From assembly GCA_031291475.1 (NCBI GenBank), contig JARLIY010000098.1, forward strand, positions 1 through 62,206: a DNA stretch of 62,206 nucleotides, read 5' to 3'. Position numbers and translations under genes: made by a program. Positions within the stretch are counted from its first letter, which is position 1, and each line of letters starts with the position of its first letter. Origin of the DNA: Xanthobacteraceae bacterium. GTDB lineage: Bacteria > Pseudomonadota > Alphaproteobacteria > Rhizobiales > Xanthobacteraceae. Under the pieces are notes generated by a model, which did not search any database, had not been told where the DNA came from, and saw only the letters and a program-made list of their open reading frames with translations. Positions 17,937 through 29,764 of this stretch are shown one piece after another.

Positions 17937-18722
17937 TTAGCCCTTCAGCGTCTTGACCGCCGCTGCCGCGCCCGCGCGCAGCATCGCCAGATCGCTCATC
18001 ACCGCGAGGAAGCGCATGCCGCGTTTGCCCAGCACCACCGCGCGGTCGGCGGAATGGCAATAGGCGCCGGCAATTTTCTTCGCCTTCTGTGCGGCGGCGA
18101 CGATGCGGTCGAGCTCGCGATCGACCTCCTTCGACAGCGGGTCGAGGTTTTTACCCTGCGACAGCGCGATCGATAGGTCCGAGGGGCCGAGGAAGACCCC
18201 GTCGATGCCGGGCGTCTCGACGATGGCCTCGAGATTGTCTAGCGCGGTGCGGGTCTCGATCATGGCGAGCACGATCACGTGATCGTTGGCTTCGCGCAGA
18301 TAGACCGACTGATCCGGCAGGCCGGCCAAAGTCGTTGCGCGGTGCGGTCCCCAGCTTCTTTCGCCGAGCGGCGGATACTTGGCAGCCGCGGCCAAGGCAC
18401 GCGCGTCGGCTGCGGTATTGATCATCGGTGCGATGATGCCTTCGGCGCCGAAATCGAGCGCGCGGGAAACCAGCGCGAAATCGCCGACCGGCACGCGCAC
18501 TACCGGCGCCGCGCCGCCCTGACGCACCGCGGCGACGGCGGTGACGAGCGCGCCGGTGTCCCAAAGCCCGTGCTGGCCGTCGAGCGTCACCGCGGCAAAG
18601 CCCTCGCGCCCGATCGTCTCGGCGACGATCGGGTAGGGCAAGCCGCACCAGCCGCTGAACACGGTTTCGCCCGCGCGCAAAGCCCGGGCGAGAGTGAAAG
18701 CGGGGATGGCCATGATGTTCAA
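17937..18722 (-). CDS. HpcH/HpaI-family aldolase
   Basis: This 261-residue class II pyruvate-type aldolase shows TLDGQHGLWD near residue 47, the metal/substrate region AMIETRTALDNLEAI, and GIDGVFLGPSDLSIALSQG, all standard for the HpcH/HpaI family. It cleaves 4-hydroxy-2-oxo acids to pyruvate and an aldehyde. The exact substrate is not fixed by sequence. No aromatic-degradation genes are beside it. It is 28 residues into the minus-strand block upstream of the DUF1476 gene's stop and may share its transcript. Confidence 0.88.
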   Translation of the reverse strand: MNIMAIPAFTLARALRAGETVFSGWCGLPYPIVAETIGREGFAAVTLDGQHGLWDTGALVTAVAAVRQGGAAPVVRVPVGDFALVSRALDFGAEGIIAPMINTAADARALAAAAKYPPLGERSWGPHRATTLAGLPDQSVYLREANDHVIVLAMIETRTALDNLEAIVETPGIDGVFLGPSDLSIALSQGKNLDPLSKEVDRELDRIVAAAQKAKKIAGAYCHSADRAVVLGKRGMRFLAVMSDLAMLRAGAAAAVKTLKG

Positions 18723-18756
18723 TGTTCGCGTGAAAGTAACGACAGGCGCCGAGGCG

Positions 18757-19077
18757 TTATCGTCCGGCCTTGATGTCGGCGATCGCTTTTTCCATCAGCT
18801 CGGTCATGGCGCGGCCGATCTGGTGGTCGGATTGGACCACGCCCTTGGCGGCGAAATCCTTGCGGATCTTGCCCATCACGTCATGGACGCCCGGCTCGAT
18901 GTCGGTCATCACGACGGACAGGGCGTAACTGTCGGCCTCGGCGCCGGTCAGGCCGAGCTTTTCCGCGGCCCAGTGGCCCAAGAGTTTGTTGCGGCGCGCC
19001 GTGGCCTTGAACTTGAGTTCCTCGTCATGCGCGAATTGCTGCTCGAAGGCTTCTTCGCGCTTGTCGAACGTGGTCAT
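18757..19077 (-). CDS. DUF1476 protein (F1-ATPase inhibitor subunit zeta)
   Basis: This 106-residue all-helical protein starts MTTFDKREEAFEQQFAHDEE, the N-terminal segment that in Paracoccus and relatives inserts into F1-ATPase and blocks ATP hydrolysis. DUF1476 is the alphaproteobacteria-specific zeta subunit. Divergent placement from purC is the usual order in Rhizobiales. The ATG at 19077 gives the canonical N-terminus. Confidence 0.9.
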   Translation of the reverse strand: MTTFDKREEAFEQQFAHDEELKFKATARRNKLLGHWAAEKLGLTGAEADSYALSVVMTDIEPGVHDVMGKIRKDFAAKGVVQSDHQIGRAMTELMEKAIADIKAGR

Positions 19078-19350
19078 GCCAGTCGCCCTGATGTGCCGTG
19101 GAACGCTGTGAGCGTCGCCGCCTTGCATATCGGGGGTGCGTCGTCAAGGCAACACTGCCGCAGACAAAACATCGGCGTTGCGGGAGAGCCCAAGCGGGTC
19201 TATGTCGATTGTACTCCGCGCCGTGTTGAGCTAGCTTTCCCGTCGCGGAGGGGCCGCGTTTGAGTCGCTTGCCCACCGCCGCCGCGGACCTCGACGCCAG
19301 AACTGGAGCCACGGCATTCCATGGATTTCACCAAGCCACGGTACACTCCG

Positions 19351-20118
19351 ATGAGCCGCCGTCGCCGCATTTATGAAGGCAAGGCGAAGATCCTTTATGA
19401 AGGGCCCGAGCCGGGAACTCTGATCCAGCACTTCAAGGACGATGCGACCGCCTTCAATGCCAAAAAGCATCAGGTGATCGAAGGCAAAGGCGTGCTCAAC
19501 AACCGCATTTCCGAATACGTGTTCCAGCACCTCAACGACATCGGGGTGCCGACCCACTTCATCCGCCGCCTCAACATGCGCGAGCAGCTCATTCGCGAGG
19601 TCGAGATCATCCCGCTCGAAGTCGTGGTGCGCAACGTCGCCGCCGGGTCGCTGGCGCAGCGGCTCGGCATCGAGGAAGGCACGCAACTGCCGCGCTCGAT
19701 CATCGAGTTCTATTATAAGAACGATCAGCTCAACGACCCGATGGTTTCGGAAGAGCACATCACCGCGTTCGGCTGGGCGACGCCGCAGGAAATCGACGAC
19801 ATCATGTCGCTGGCCATCCGCGTCAACGACTTCCTCTCCGGGCTGTTTCTCGGCGTCGGCATCCGCCTCGTCGATTTCAAGATGGAGACCGGCCGGCTGT
19901 GGGAAAACGACCTGATGCGGATCGTGGTCGCTGACGAGATTTCTCCGGATTCCTGCAGGCTTTGGGACATCAAGTCGAACGAAAAGCTCGACAAGGACCG
20001 CTTCCGCCGGGATCTCGGCGGGCTCGTGGAAGCCTATACCGAGGTCGCCAAGCGCCTGGGCATCATGAACGAGGGCGAGCGACCGCAGGGCGCCGGCCCG
20101 GTCCTGGTCAAGAGCTAG
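19351..20118 (+). CDS. purC: Phosphoribosylaminoimidazole-succinocarboxamide synthase
   Basis: This 255-residue SAICAR synthase joins CAIR and aspartate using ATP in purine synthesis. Signatures are [28 protein letters not shown], and [12 protein letters not shown] near residue 205. The ATG at 19351 ([13 protein letters not shown]) matches the family start. An in-frame ATG at 19321 would add ten residues and has a weak upstream purine-rich site, so it remains possible. It is the first gene of purC-S-Q-L. Confidence 0.95.
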   Translation: MSRRRRIYEGKAKILYEGPEPGTLIQHFKDDATAFNAKKHQVIEGKGVLNNRISEYVFQHLNDIGVPTHFIRRLNMREQLIREVEIIPLEVVVRNVAAGSLAQRLGIEEGTQLPRSIIEFYYKNDQLNDPMVSEEHITAFGWATPQEIDDIMSLAIRVNDFLSGLFLGVGIRLVDFKMETGRLWENDLMRIVVADEISPDSCRLWDIKSNEKLDKDRFRRDLGGLVEAYTEVAKRLGIMNEGERPQGAGPVLVKS

Positions 20119-20133
20119 CCCGCGCGCAGCGGC

Positions 20134-20222
20134 GTAGCCCGGGTGGAGCATGGCGACATCCGGGATCGGCTTTAAGGCTCCCGCATCGTTTCTGGATTTC
20201 GCTTGCGCTCAATCCGGGCTAC
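20134..20222. repeat. Imperfect palindromic element between purC and purS
   Basis: The segment begins GTAGCCCGGGTGGAGC and ends GCTCAATCCGGGCTAC, with ATCCGGG and GGATTTCGC inside. It is an 89-base imperfect palindrome of a type repeated through Bradyrhizobium-group genomes. It sits within the pur operon without breaking a gene and could act in RNA processing between purC and purS. Confidence 0.75.
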
Positions 20223-20234
20223 ACGAGACATGTC

Positions 20235-20477
20235 ATGAAAGCCCGCGTCACCGTCACGTTGAAATCCGGCATCCTCGACCCGCAGGGCAAGGCCATCGAA
20301 GGCGCGCTGCGATCGCTCGGGGTGAGCGGCATAGCGAGCGTCCGTCTGGGCAAGATCTTCGACATCGAAATCGAAGGCGCTGACCGCGCCGGCGCCGAAG
20401 CCGCGCTGAAAGCTGCCGCCGAGAAGCTCCTCGCCAACACCGTGATCGAGAATTACCGGGTGGAAGTCACCGGTTGA
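20235..20477 (+). CDS. purS: Phosphoribosylformylglycinamidine synthase subunit PurS
   Basis: This 80-residue PurS ([20 protein letters not shown], then [11 protein letters not shown]) bridges PurQ and PurL in the three-part FGAM synthase, which converts FGAR and glutamine to FGAM. The size is normal. It is followed 22 bases later by purQ. Confidence 0.95.
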   Translation: MKARVTVTLKSGILDPQGKAIEGALRSLGVSGIASVRLGKIFDIEIEGADRAGAEAALKAAAEKLLANTVIENYRVEVTG

Positions 20478-20499
20478 TGCCGCTGGCAGGGGACTCGCG

Positions 20500-21201
20500 A
20501 TGAAATCTGCCGTCATCATTTTTCCCGGCATCAATCGCGAGCGCGACATGGCGCGGGCGCTTCGCCTGATTTCCGGGCGCGAGCCGGCGATGGTCTGGCA
20601 CGCCGATAGGGAATTGCCCCCGGGCACCGATCTGGTCGTCATCCCCGGCGGCTTCTCCTATGGCGATTATCTGCGCTGTGGCGCGATCGCGGCGCGGGCG
20701 CCGATCATCGACGCGGTGCGCGCGTTTGCCGCCAAAGGCGGGCTCGTGCTCGCGGTCTGCAACGGATTCCAGATCGCCTGCGAGGCCGGGCTGCTGCCGG
20801 GCGTGCTCATGCGCAACGCGCAGCTTCGCTTCATCTGCCGCGACGTCTATCTGCGCGTCGAGCGCTCGGATATGTCATTTACCCGCGGCTACAACGCCGG
20901 CCAGGTGATCCGCGTCCCGGTGGCACACGGCGAGGGCAACTACATCGCCGACGGCGAGACCATCGCCCGGCTCGAAGGCGAGGGCAGGGTGATCTTCCGC
21001 TATTCCTCGCCGGACGGCATCGTCGATCCGGACTGGAACCATAACGGCGCCATGAACGCCATCGCCGGCATCGTCAACGAACCCGGCAACGTCCTCGGCA
21101 TGATGCCGCACCCGGAAAACCACGTTGAAGCCGCCATGGGCCGCACGGACGGCCGCGGCCTGTTCGCCGGGCTTGTGGATCACTTCGAGCGGGCGGCGTG
21201 A
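20500..21201 (+). CDS. purQ: Phosphoribosylformylglycinamidine synthase subunit PurQ
   Basis: This 233-residue class I glutamine amidotransferase is the glutaminase part of FGAM synthase. It starts [17 protein letters not shown]. The nucleophile cysteine is in [14 protein letters not shown], and the His-Glu partners are in [12 protein letters not shown] purine-rich site (GGGGA) lies just upstream of the ATG. Confidence 0.96.
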   Translation: MKSAVIIFPGINRERDMARALRLISGREPAMVWHADRELPPGTDLVVIPGGFSYGDYLRCGAIAARAPIIDAVRAFAAKGGLVLAVCNGFQIACEAGLLPGVLMRNAQLRFICRDVYLRVERSDMSFTRGYNAGQVIRVPVAHGEGNYIADGETIARLEGEGRVIFRYSSPDGIVDPDWNHNGAMNAIAGIVNEPGNVLGMMPHPENHVEAAMGRTDGRGLFAGLVDHFERAA

Positions 21202-21204
21202 CTT

Positions 21205-21227
21205 CCCTCTCCCCTTATGGGAGAGGG
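21205..21227. repeat. Hairpin repeat between purQ and purL
   Basis: CCCTCTCCC pairs with GGGAGAGGG across a CTTAT loop, 3 bases after the purQ stop. It is of the same family as the hairpins at 9454 and 12337. Read through in the purL frame it would give a [16 protein letters not shown] peptide, which explains why purL appears longer upstream than it is. Confidence 0.65.
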
Positions 21228-21274
21228 TGGCGAGCAATGAAGTTGCGCGCCGGGTGAGGGGTCTAACGCCGCAC

Positions 21275-23497
<2,223 letters not shown>

Positions 23498-23664
23498 AGT
23501 CGCCGCAGCCGTCGCGCGGCCGCCGCGGCGCACATGGTTTTGCCAGAATGCGGTGGGAAAGCTTGGCCCGGGCGAATGCGACGCCGGCCAAGGGCTTCCC
23601 CGCTCAAGGCCGATCTGGTAAGCGCCAGAGTGCGCCGGGGGAAGGTTCGAGGGTGGCCGTGGCC

Positions 23665-23889
23665 ATGGCTGCGAACGATATCGAACGCCTGATCCGGGCC
23701 AGCATTCCGGACGCCAAGGTGACGATCCGCGATCTTGCCGGCGACGGCGACCATTACGCCGCGACCGTCATCGCCGAGTCCTTTCGCGGCAAGTCGCGCG
23801 TGCAGCAACACAAGATCGTCTATGAGGCGCTCAAGGGCGAAATGGGCGGCAAGCTCCATGCACTCGCGCTGCAGACCGGCACGCCCTAG
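23665..23889 (+). CDS. bolA: BolA-family protein
   Basis: This 74-residue BolA-like protein has the class-II KH-like fold, with DGDHYAATVIAESFRGKSRVQQH giving the conserved histidines (about residues 28 and 47) that share an Fe-S cluster with a CGFS glutaredoxin. The gene for that partner is the next one downstream. ATG 23665 (MAANDIERLIRASIPDA) is the family start. The system links iron sulfur status to regulation in alphaproteobacteria. Confidence 0.92.
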   Translation: MAANDIERLIRASIPDAKVTIRDLAGDGDHYAATVIAESFRGKSRVQQHKIVYEALKGEMGGKLHALALQTGTP

Positions 23890-24121
23890 TGCGGACGTGG
23901 GCGGGCGCCACCGGCTTTTCCGCCGTTTCCAGTCCCTGTAGAAGTCCGTCCTCCCGGCAGGCCTCGACGCGGCCGTTTCATTTCCCGGCGCATTTTTGAT
24001 CGCCAGGGTTGAATTCATCGCATGGGCTTTGCCGGCGTTTTGCGGTACATATATTGCAAAGTACGACAAGGATGAGAGTCGGCGCGGGGCAACCCGCGGC
24101 GCCAACGAGGGAAAGTCCGCG

Positions 24122-24460
24122 ATGTCCATCGAGCAATTCATCGACAATGAGGTCAAGACCAACGACGTCGTCGTGTTCATGAAGGGCACGCCGCAGTTCC
24201 CGATGTGCGGGTTCTCCGGCCAGGTGGTGCAGATCCTCGACTATCTGGGCGTGCCGTATAAGGGACTGAATGTCCTGGAAAACGATGACCTGCGCGGGGG
24301 CATCAAGAGCTATTCCAACTGGCCGACCATCCCGCAGCTCTACGTCAAGGGCGAATTCGTCGGCGGCTGCGACATCATCCGCGAAATGTTCCAGGCCGGC
24401 GAATTGCAATCGCTGTTCAAGGAGCGGGGCATCCCGGTCAAGGAGAACGCGCAGGTCTAG
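24122..24460 (+). CDS. grxD: Monothiol glutaredoxin (CGFS type, Grx4/GrxD)
   Basis: This 112-residue glutaredoxin has the CGFS active site (Cys29 in PMCGFSGQ), [19 protein letters not shown] and the GSH-binding region. Such proteins carry a [2Fe-2S] cluster with glutathione and deliver it onward, often with BolA. ATG 24122 gives the standard [12 protein letters not shown] start. The end is marked by a strong terminator. Confidence 0.95.
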   Translation: MSIEQFIDNEVKTNDVVVFMKGTPQFPMCGFSGQVVQILDYLGVPYKGLNVLENDDLRGGIKSYSNWPTIPQLYVKGEFVGGCDIIREMFQAGELQSLFKERGIPVKENAQV

Positions 24461-24496
24461 CGTATTGTCTTTGCGCAGCTAAAACGCAACTTCGTC

Positions 24497-24522
24497 ATGG
24501 CCGGGCTTTGCCCGGCCATTTT
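24497..24522 (+). terminator. Rho-independent terminator after grxD
   Basis: A 10-bp perfect stem (ATGGCCGGGC and complement) with a TTT loop is followed by TTTT. It lies 37 bases after the grxD stop and should end the pur-bolA-grxD transcript. Confidence 0.85.
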
Positions 24523-24561
24523 GCGTCAAGCGATGTTTGCTGCTTTGAGCGGACCGTAGCG

Positions 24562-24798
24562 CTAGCGCATCCGCCTGGCGATCAGGAAGACGATCGCCAG
24601 CACGATGGCGAGGCCGACCAGCGTTTGCTGGGGAATGGCGCCGGCGAATTTCACCACATTCTGCGCCACGCCGGAAACGAAGACGCCTGAATTGGCGCCG
24701 AGGATCAAATAAAGCAGGATGATCGAAAGGACCGCCAGGAATCCGATTTCAACAAACGCCCAGAGATATTGTTTGGCTTTTTGCAGGTGGTCCAGCAT
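24562..24798 (-). CDS. Small two-helix membrane protein A of a tandem pair
   Basis: This 78-residue protein has two hydrophobic helices (about 15-37 and 55-75), a short amphipathic N-terminus (MLDHLQKAKQYLWAFVEIG) and a basic end (ARRMR). It resembles its upstream neighbour at 24889-25122 in length, helix positions and motif pattern (LxxxExG, then LVGL and a basic tail), so the two are tandem paralogues. ATG 24798 is chosen because it matches the paralogue. The function is unknown. Confidence 0.7.
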   Translation of the reverse strand: MLDHLQKAKQYLWAFVEIGFLAVLSIILLYLILGANSGVFVSGVAQNVVKFAGAIPQQTLVGLAIVLAIVFLIARRMR

Positions 24799-24888
24799 CA
24801 CACGCCCCAAAACGTTGGGTGGGAGCGTGCTCGCCACCCAACGTTGTTCCCGACACGCGTGTTGATTTGCAACAGCCGCGTCGCGGCT

Positions 24889-25122
24889 TTAGGCCGTTCT
24901 TCGTCCCGAGAACAGCCAGATGATCACGCCGAGCGCGATCAGTCCAACGAGGCCGGCGTCGCCCAAGGCCTTCAAGAGAGCCATGATGTTGCCAGTGACG
25001 TCGCCGAAGAACGGAAGTTTTGTCCCGACAAGAAGTGCCGCGACGATTGCGAGCGCCAAAAGCATCAGCCCGATTTCCGTCAATCCGCCGATCCAGCTTT
25101 TTACCCTTGTTAACGCATCCAT
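24889..25122 (-). CDS. Small two-helix membrane protein B of a tandem pair
   Basis: This 77-residue protein (MDALTRVKSWIGGLTEIGLM, ending LFSGRRTA) has two membrane helices at about 14-34 and 53-71 and aligns along its length with the next gene. Both lie on the minus strand with 90 bases between them. Start ATG 25122 has a purine-rich site (GGGGAGAA) upstream. No named family is recognised. Confidence 0.72.
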   Translation of the reverse strand: MDALTRVKSWIGGLTEIGLMLLALAIVAALLVGTKLPFFGDVTGNIMALLKALGDAGLVGLIALGVIIWLFSGRRTA

Positions 25123-25391
25123 GTACGTTCTCCCCTTCCGCTTGTTGAGTAGCCCCGAGATACGCAACCGACGACAAGTGCGCCAATTTACGCCGGGGAG
25201 CCTACTAGGCAGTCATAGCTTTATCAAGTTTGCGCGCGGCCGCGCGTGACAAACAGGTGCATAACTTCGAAGCTGTGCCGATGATCACGGCACATGCCGC
25301 GCTGCAACACGACGCGAACTGAATCTGAAAGCGGTGCAGCAAAACGGAAATTAAATCGGGAAATTGCCGCGCTGATTCGCGCACGACGCGT

Positions 25392-26009
25392 TCAGCGCGA
25401 GTAATACTCGACCACCAGATGCGGCTCCATCTGCACCGGATAGGGCACGTCTCCGAGCAGGGGCACGCGGGTGAGCTTCGCCGTCATCTTGGAGTGATCG
25501 ACCTCGATGTAATCGGGCACATCGCGCTCGGCGAGCGCGTTGGCTTCGAGCACCAGCGCGAGTTGCTTCGACTTGTCCTTGACCTCGACGAGGTCGCCCA
25601 CTTTCACGCGGAAGCTCGGGATGGTCACGCGCCGCCCATTCACCTTGATATGGCCGTGGTTGACGAACTGGCGGGCGGCGAACACAGTGGGCACGAATTT
25701 CGCCCGGTAGATGACGGTGTCGAGCCGGCGTTCGAGGAGCCCGATCATGTGCGCGCCGGTGTCGCCCTTGAGCCGCCGCGCCTCGTCGTAGATGCCGTGG
25801 AAATGGCGCTCAGACATGTTGGCGTAATAGCCTTTGAGCTTCTGCTTGGCGCGCAGTTGCACGCCGTAATCGGAGAGCTTGCCTTTGCGCCGCTGGCCGT
25901 GCTGGCCGGGGCCATATTCGCGCTTGTTGATCGGAGACTTCGGCCGGCCCCAGATGTTCTGGCCGAGCCGGCGGTCGATCTTGTACTTCGCCTCGTGGCG
26001 CTTTGTCAT
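25392..26009 (-). CDS. rpsD: 30S ribosomal protein S4
   Basis: This 205-residue primary 16S rRNA-binding protein starts [20 protein letters not shown]. It has the S4 RNA-binding domain [33 protein letters not shown] split here by the usual loop and the C-terminal VEYYSR. Length is normal. It stands alone, as is common in alphaproteobacteria. The 205 bases upstream contain a GC-rich hairpin (26128-26152) that may end the transporter transcript in front of it. Confidence 0.96.
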   Translation of the reverse strand: MTKRHEAKYKIDRRLGQNIWGRPKSPINKREYGPGQHGQRRKGKLSDYGVQLRAKQKLKGYYANMSERHFHGIYDEARRLKGDTGAHMIGLLERRLDTVIYRAKFVPTVFAARQFVNHGHIKVNGRRVTIPSFRVKVGDLVEVKDKSKQLALVLEANALAERDVPDYIEVDHSKMTAKLTRVPLLGDVPYPVQMEPHLVVEYYSR

Positions 26010-26214
26010 TCGCGTCCTCGCTAAAGTTAAGGGCTGAGGATCGCGCCCTCCTCCGTCCCGGATTTTCCCGGAACCGACAGGTTGGCCACCGAAGCGCCGG
26101 GGCCGACCGCGGGTCGCGAAACACCGCGCGGGCCCTCAAGGCCCGCGCCGTGCGCGGTATCTAGGGCCAAAGCCGGGTCCTGTCAAACCACGCCGGCCGG
26201 TGCGAGAAGAGCCT

Positions 26215-27486
26215 TCAATCGCGGGCAAAATGCCTGCGCCGCATGCCGCGCAGCATGGTAATCGCAAGCAGCGCGGTCACCGCATCAAGCACGGCCACGA
26301 GAATGAAAACGGCGGTCCAGCTTCCCGTCGTCTGCTTGAGGAAGGCCGCCGCCGGCCCACCCAGGATCGAGCCGACGCCTTGGGCGATGTAGAGGAAACC
26401 GTAATTCGTCGCCGCGTATTTCGGGCCGAAGGTGTCGGTCAGCGTCGAGGGGAACAGCGAGAAGATTTCGCCCCAGCCGAAGAAGACCAGCCCGGTGAGC
26501 ACCACGAACAGCGCCGGCTGATCGATGAACTTGAACAGCACCAGGATGGCGACCGCTTCTAGCGCGAAGGCGAGCGCCATGGTCGCTTCGCGGCCGATGT
26601 GATCGGAAACCCAGCCGAAGAACGGCCGGGTCAGGCCGTTGGTCACGCGCGACAAGGTCAGCGACAGCGGCAGCGCCGCCATGCCGAACACCAGCATGTT
26701 GGCGACGCCGAATTCCCTGGCGAACGGGCCGACATTGGAGGTGACCATGAGGCCCGAGGTCGACATCATGCTCATCATCACGAAGAGCAGATAGAAGATC
26801 GGGTTTTTCAGCATCTCGCGCGGCGCGTAGCTGCGCTTGCTTTGCTGGGCGGCGATCGGGGCGACCGACGCGCCGCCAGGCGGCACGTAGTTCTCGGGCG
26901 GCGTGCGCAGGCCCTGTGCGGCCGCGATTCCGATCACGCCCTGGATAATGCCCCAGACCACGAGCGTGTGCGCGTAGCCGGAGCTTTTGATCATGCTGTC
27001 GATCGGAAAGCTGGTGAAGAACGCGCCGAAACCATAGCCGGCGGCGGCGAGCCCGGTGGCAAGGCCGCGGCGGTCGGGAAACCAGCGCACCATCAGCCCG
27101 ACGATGCCGACATAAATGATGCCGGTGCCGAAGCCGCCGAGCACGCCGTAACTGACATAAAGCGCCCAGAGATTGTCCACGTAAGCGGAGATCACCCAGC
27201 TGCCGCCGGACAATAGCGCGCCGACGGCGATCAACAGCCGCGGGCCGAAGCGATCGACCAGATAGGCCTGGAACGGCGACAGCCAGGTCTGCAAGATGAT
27301 GAGCAGCGAAAAGGTCCATTGCAGCTCGGCGAGCGTCGTTCCGAGCTTCTGGTTGAGCGGGCCGGTGAATAGCGTCCAGACATATTGCGGGCTCGAGATC
27401 GCCATCATGGCGATGACGCCGAGGATGAGTTGAATCCAGCGATTGAGAAACCAGGCAGTGCGTTCCGTTTGGACCGCAACGGTCAT
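26215..27486 (-). CDS. OFA-family MFS transporter (oxalate/formate antiporter-like)
   Basis: This 423-residue transporter has twelve membrane helices and wording typical of OxlT-like OFA proteins: SSPQYVWTLFTGPL in helix 1, GLGTGI-type GGFGTGIIYVG in helix 4 and VRWFPDRRGLATGLAAAGYGFGA. Known members exchange oxalate for formate or carry other monocarboxylates. No oxalate-metabolism gene (frc, oxc) is in the window, so the substrate remains unproven. Confidence 0.85.
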   Translation of the reverse strand: MTVAVQTERTAWFLNRWIQLILGVIAMMAISSPQYVWTLFTGPLNQKLGTTLAELQWTFSLLIILQTWLSPFQAYLVDRFGPRLLIAVGALLSGGSWVISAYVDNLWALYVSYGVLGGFGTGIIYVGIVGLMVRWFPDRRGLATGLAAAGYGFGAFFTSFPIDSMIKSSGYAHTLVVWGIIQGVIGIAAAQGLRTPPENYVPPGGASVAPIAAQQSKRSYAPREMLKNPIFYLLFVMMSMMSTSGLMVTSNVGPFAREFGVANMLVFGMAALPLSLTLSRVTNGLTRPFFGWVSDHIGREATMALAFALEAVAILVLFKFIDQPALFVVLTGLVFFGWGEIFSLFPSTLTDTFGPKYAATNYGFLYIAQGVGSILGGPAAAFLKQTTGSWTAVFILVAVLDAVTALLAITMLRGMRRRHFARD

Positions 27487-27572
27487 AAGGACCCCCTTGT
27501 GTGCCCGGCAATGGTAACGGTCGAAGCGTAAGCGCGACCGCCAAAGGCGGCAAGCGGCGTGACCGCGGTTGG

Positions 27573-28394
27573 TCAGGTCGCCGCGGTCGGCGCCGGGTGT
27601 TCAGCGCGGATGCCGAAGCGCGCGAGTACGGCCGTCGGCGCGTGGCCGGAAGTAAAGACGGCGCGGGTGGCGCCGGGGCGCGTCGGCGACGGTGGGGAAC
27701 CGAGCAGATCAGCCACCCGCCGCGCAATCGCCGGCGCCGGGTCGAGAAAGCTGACCGGCCAGGGCGCGAGCCGGCGGAGCCGGGCGACGATGAGCGGGTA
27801 ATGCGTGCAGGCGAGCACGACGGTATCGGTGCGCGCGCCGTCATCGCGAAAACACGGCGCGAGCTCGGGGGTCAGCATTGCGTCGGCGACCGACCGTCCC
27901 GCGAGCTCGGCCTCGGCGTAAACGGCGAGCTTGTTCGAACCGACCAAAGTCACCTGGCAATCACCGGCATAATCGCGGATCAGGGCATGGGTGTATTCGC
28001 GTTTGACCGTTGCCTCGGTGCCAAGGACGGAAACGCGGCGGGTCAACGAGGCGGCGCAGGCCGGCTTGATCGCCGGCACGGTGCCGACGAAGGGCAGCGA
28101 GAAGTTCTTGCGCAAATCGGGCAACGCGATGGTCGAGGCGGTGTTGCAGGCGATGACGACGAGGTCGGGCCGGTAGGTTGCGATCAATTCCCCCATCAGC
28201 GCGACGACGCGCGCGACCAGCGCGGGCTCCTCCATCGCCCCGTAGGGGAAGGCCAGATCGTCGGCCACATAGACGAAATCGGCGCTCGGCCGGACGGCGG
28301 CGATCTCACGATGGACCGTGAGCCCGCCGAGGCCGGAATCGAACACCAGAATGGTTTCCGAAACGGTTTCTGAAACGGTGTTTTGGGCCGCCAT
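27573..28394 (-). CDS. murI: Glutamate racemase
   Basis: This 273-residue racemase supplies D-glutamate for peptidoglycan. It shows ILVFDSGLGGLTV, the two catalytic cysteines in VIACNTAST (about residue 78) and VLACTHYPL (about 190). ATG 28394 (MAAQNTVSETVSETILVF) is chosen. An upstream start at 28430 would add 12 residues. The N-terminal SETVSET comes from a short tandem DNA repeat. Confidence 0.93.
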   Translation of the reverse strand: MAAQNTVSETVSETILVFDSGLGGLTVHREIAAVRPSADFVYVADDLAFPYGAMEEPALVARVVALMGELIATYRPDLVVIACNTASTIALPDLRKNFSLPFVGTVPAIKPACAASLTRRVSVLGTEATVKREYTHALIRDYAGDCQVTLVGSNKLAVYAEAELAGRSVADAMLTPELAPCFRDDGARTDTVVLACTHYPLIVARLRRLAPWPVSFLDPAPAIARRVADLLGSPPSPTRPGATRAVFTSGHAPTAVLARFGIRAEHPAPTAAT

Positions 28395-28446
28395 CGCTGA
28401 CACATGCCACAAGGGATCAGGACCGGGCAATCATCCCCGCAGCGTC

Positions 28447-29754
28447 CTACGCCCGCCCAAAAACGCGGCGGAAGATGGTGTCGACCTGGGCCAGGTGAAA
28501 ATCGAGATCGAAATTGGCGGCAAGCTCTTTCTCGCTCAAGTGCTTGCGCATCTCGCGGTCGGCCTTGAGCAACGCCGCAAAATCGCCCTCGCCGCGCCAG
28601 GCTTTCATGGCATTGCGCTGGACCAGCGCATAGGCGTCCTCGCGCGTCATCCCCTTTTGCGTCAGCGCCAGGAGCACCCGCTGGGAATGAACGAGGCCGC
28701 CGAGGCGTTCGAGATTTTTGCGCATGTTGTCGGGATAGACGATCAGCTTGTCGATGATGCCTTCGAGCCGGTTCAGCGCGAAGTCGAGCGTCACCGTCGC
28801 GTCCGGGCCGATCACACGCTCGACCGAGGAGTGCGAGATGTCGCGTTCGTGCCAGAGCGCGACGTTCTCCAGCGCCGGCGTGACATAGGCGCGCACCATG
28901 CGCGTGAGCCCGACCAGATTTTCCGACAGTACCGGATTGCGCTTGTGCGGCATGGCGGAGGAACCTTTCTGGCCGGCGGAGAAAAATTCCTCCGCTTCCA
29001 GAACTTCGGTCCGCTGCAGGTGGCGGATTTCGGTGGCCAGCCGCTCGATCGAGGCGGCGACGACGCCGAGGGTGGCGAAGTACATGGCGTGCCGGTCGCG
29101 CGGGATGATTTGCGTCGAAATCGGCTCGACCGAAAGTCCCATGGCTTTGGCCACATGCGCTTCGATGCGCGGATCGACCTGCGCGAAGGTGCCGACCGCC
29201 CCGGAGATTGCGCAGGTCGCGACTTCGCGGCGCGCCGCCTCAAGCCGCGCTTTGGCGCGGTCGAACTCGGCATAGGCGTAAGCGAGCTTGAGCCCGAACG
29301 TGGTCGGTTCGCCGTGGATGCCGTGCGAGCGGCCAATGGTCAGCGTGAATTTGTGCTCGTAAGCGCGGCGCTTGAGCGCGGCGTTGAGTTTTTCCACGTC
29401 GGCGATGAGCAGGTCGGCGGCGCGCACCAGCTGCACGTTGAGGCAGGTATCGAGCACGTCCGAGGACGTCATCCCCTGATGCACGAAGCGCGCCTCGGGA
29501 CCGACGATTTCCGCCAGATGCGTCAGAAAGGCGATGACGTCATGCTTGGTCTCGCGCTCGATTTCCTCGATGCGCGCGATATCGAACTTGGCGTTCTTGC
29601 CCTTGGACCAGATTTTCGCGGCGGCCGCCTTGGGAATGATCCCAAGTTCGGCCATGGCGTCGGCGGCGTGCGCCTCGATCTCGAACCAGATGCGAAAGCG
29701 CGTTTGCGGCGACCAGATCGCCGCCATTTCGGGCCTGGTGTAACGGGGTATCAT
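28447..29754 (-). CDS. purB: Adenylosuccinate lyase
   Basis: This 435-residue lyase acts twice in purine synthesis (SAICAR to AICAR, adenylosuccinate to AMP). Signatures are TSSDVLDTCL, TIGRSHGIHGEPT with the catalytic His, and the flexible loop GSSAMPHKRNPVLSEN. ATG 29754 (MIPRYTRPEM) is the family start, and a GTG two codons upstream is less likely. Confidence 0.95.
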   Translation of the reverse strand: MIPRYTRPEMAAIWSPQTRFRIWFEIEAHAADAMAELGIIPKAAAAKIWSKGKNAKFDIARIEEIERETKHDVIAFLTHLAEIVGPEARFVHQGMTSSDVLDTCLNVQLVRAADLLIADVEKLNAALKRRAYEHKFTLTIGRSHGIHGEPTTFGLKLAYAYAEFDRAKARLEAARREVATCAISGAVGTFAQVDPRIEAHVAKAMGLSVEPISTQIIPRDRHAMYFATLGVVAASIERLATEIRHLQRTEVLEAEEFFSAGQKGSSAMPHKRNPVLSENLVGLTRMVRAYVTPALENVALWHERDISHSSVERVIGPDATVTLDFALNRLEGIIDKLIVYPDNMRKNLERLGGLVHSQRVLLALTQKGMTREDAYALVQRNAMKAWRGEGDFAALLKADREMRKHLSEKELAANFDLDFHLAQVDTIFRRVFGRA

Positions 29755-29764
29755 CGCCACCTCG

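Noticed and set aside
21125..21274. A longer N-terminus for PurL
   Set aside because: The extra 50 codons translate the 3' end of purQ and a palindromic repeat. GTG at 21275 gives the standard PurL start.
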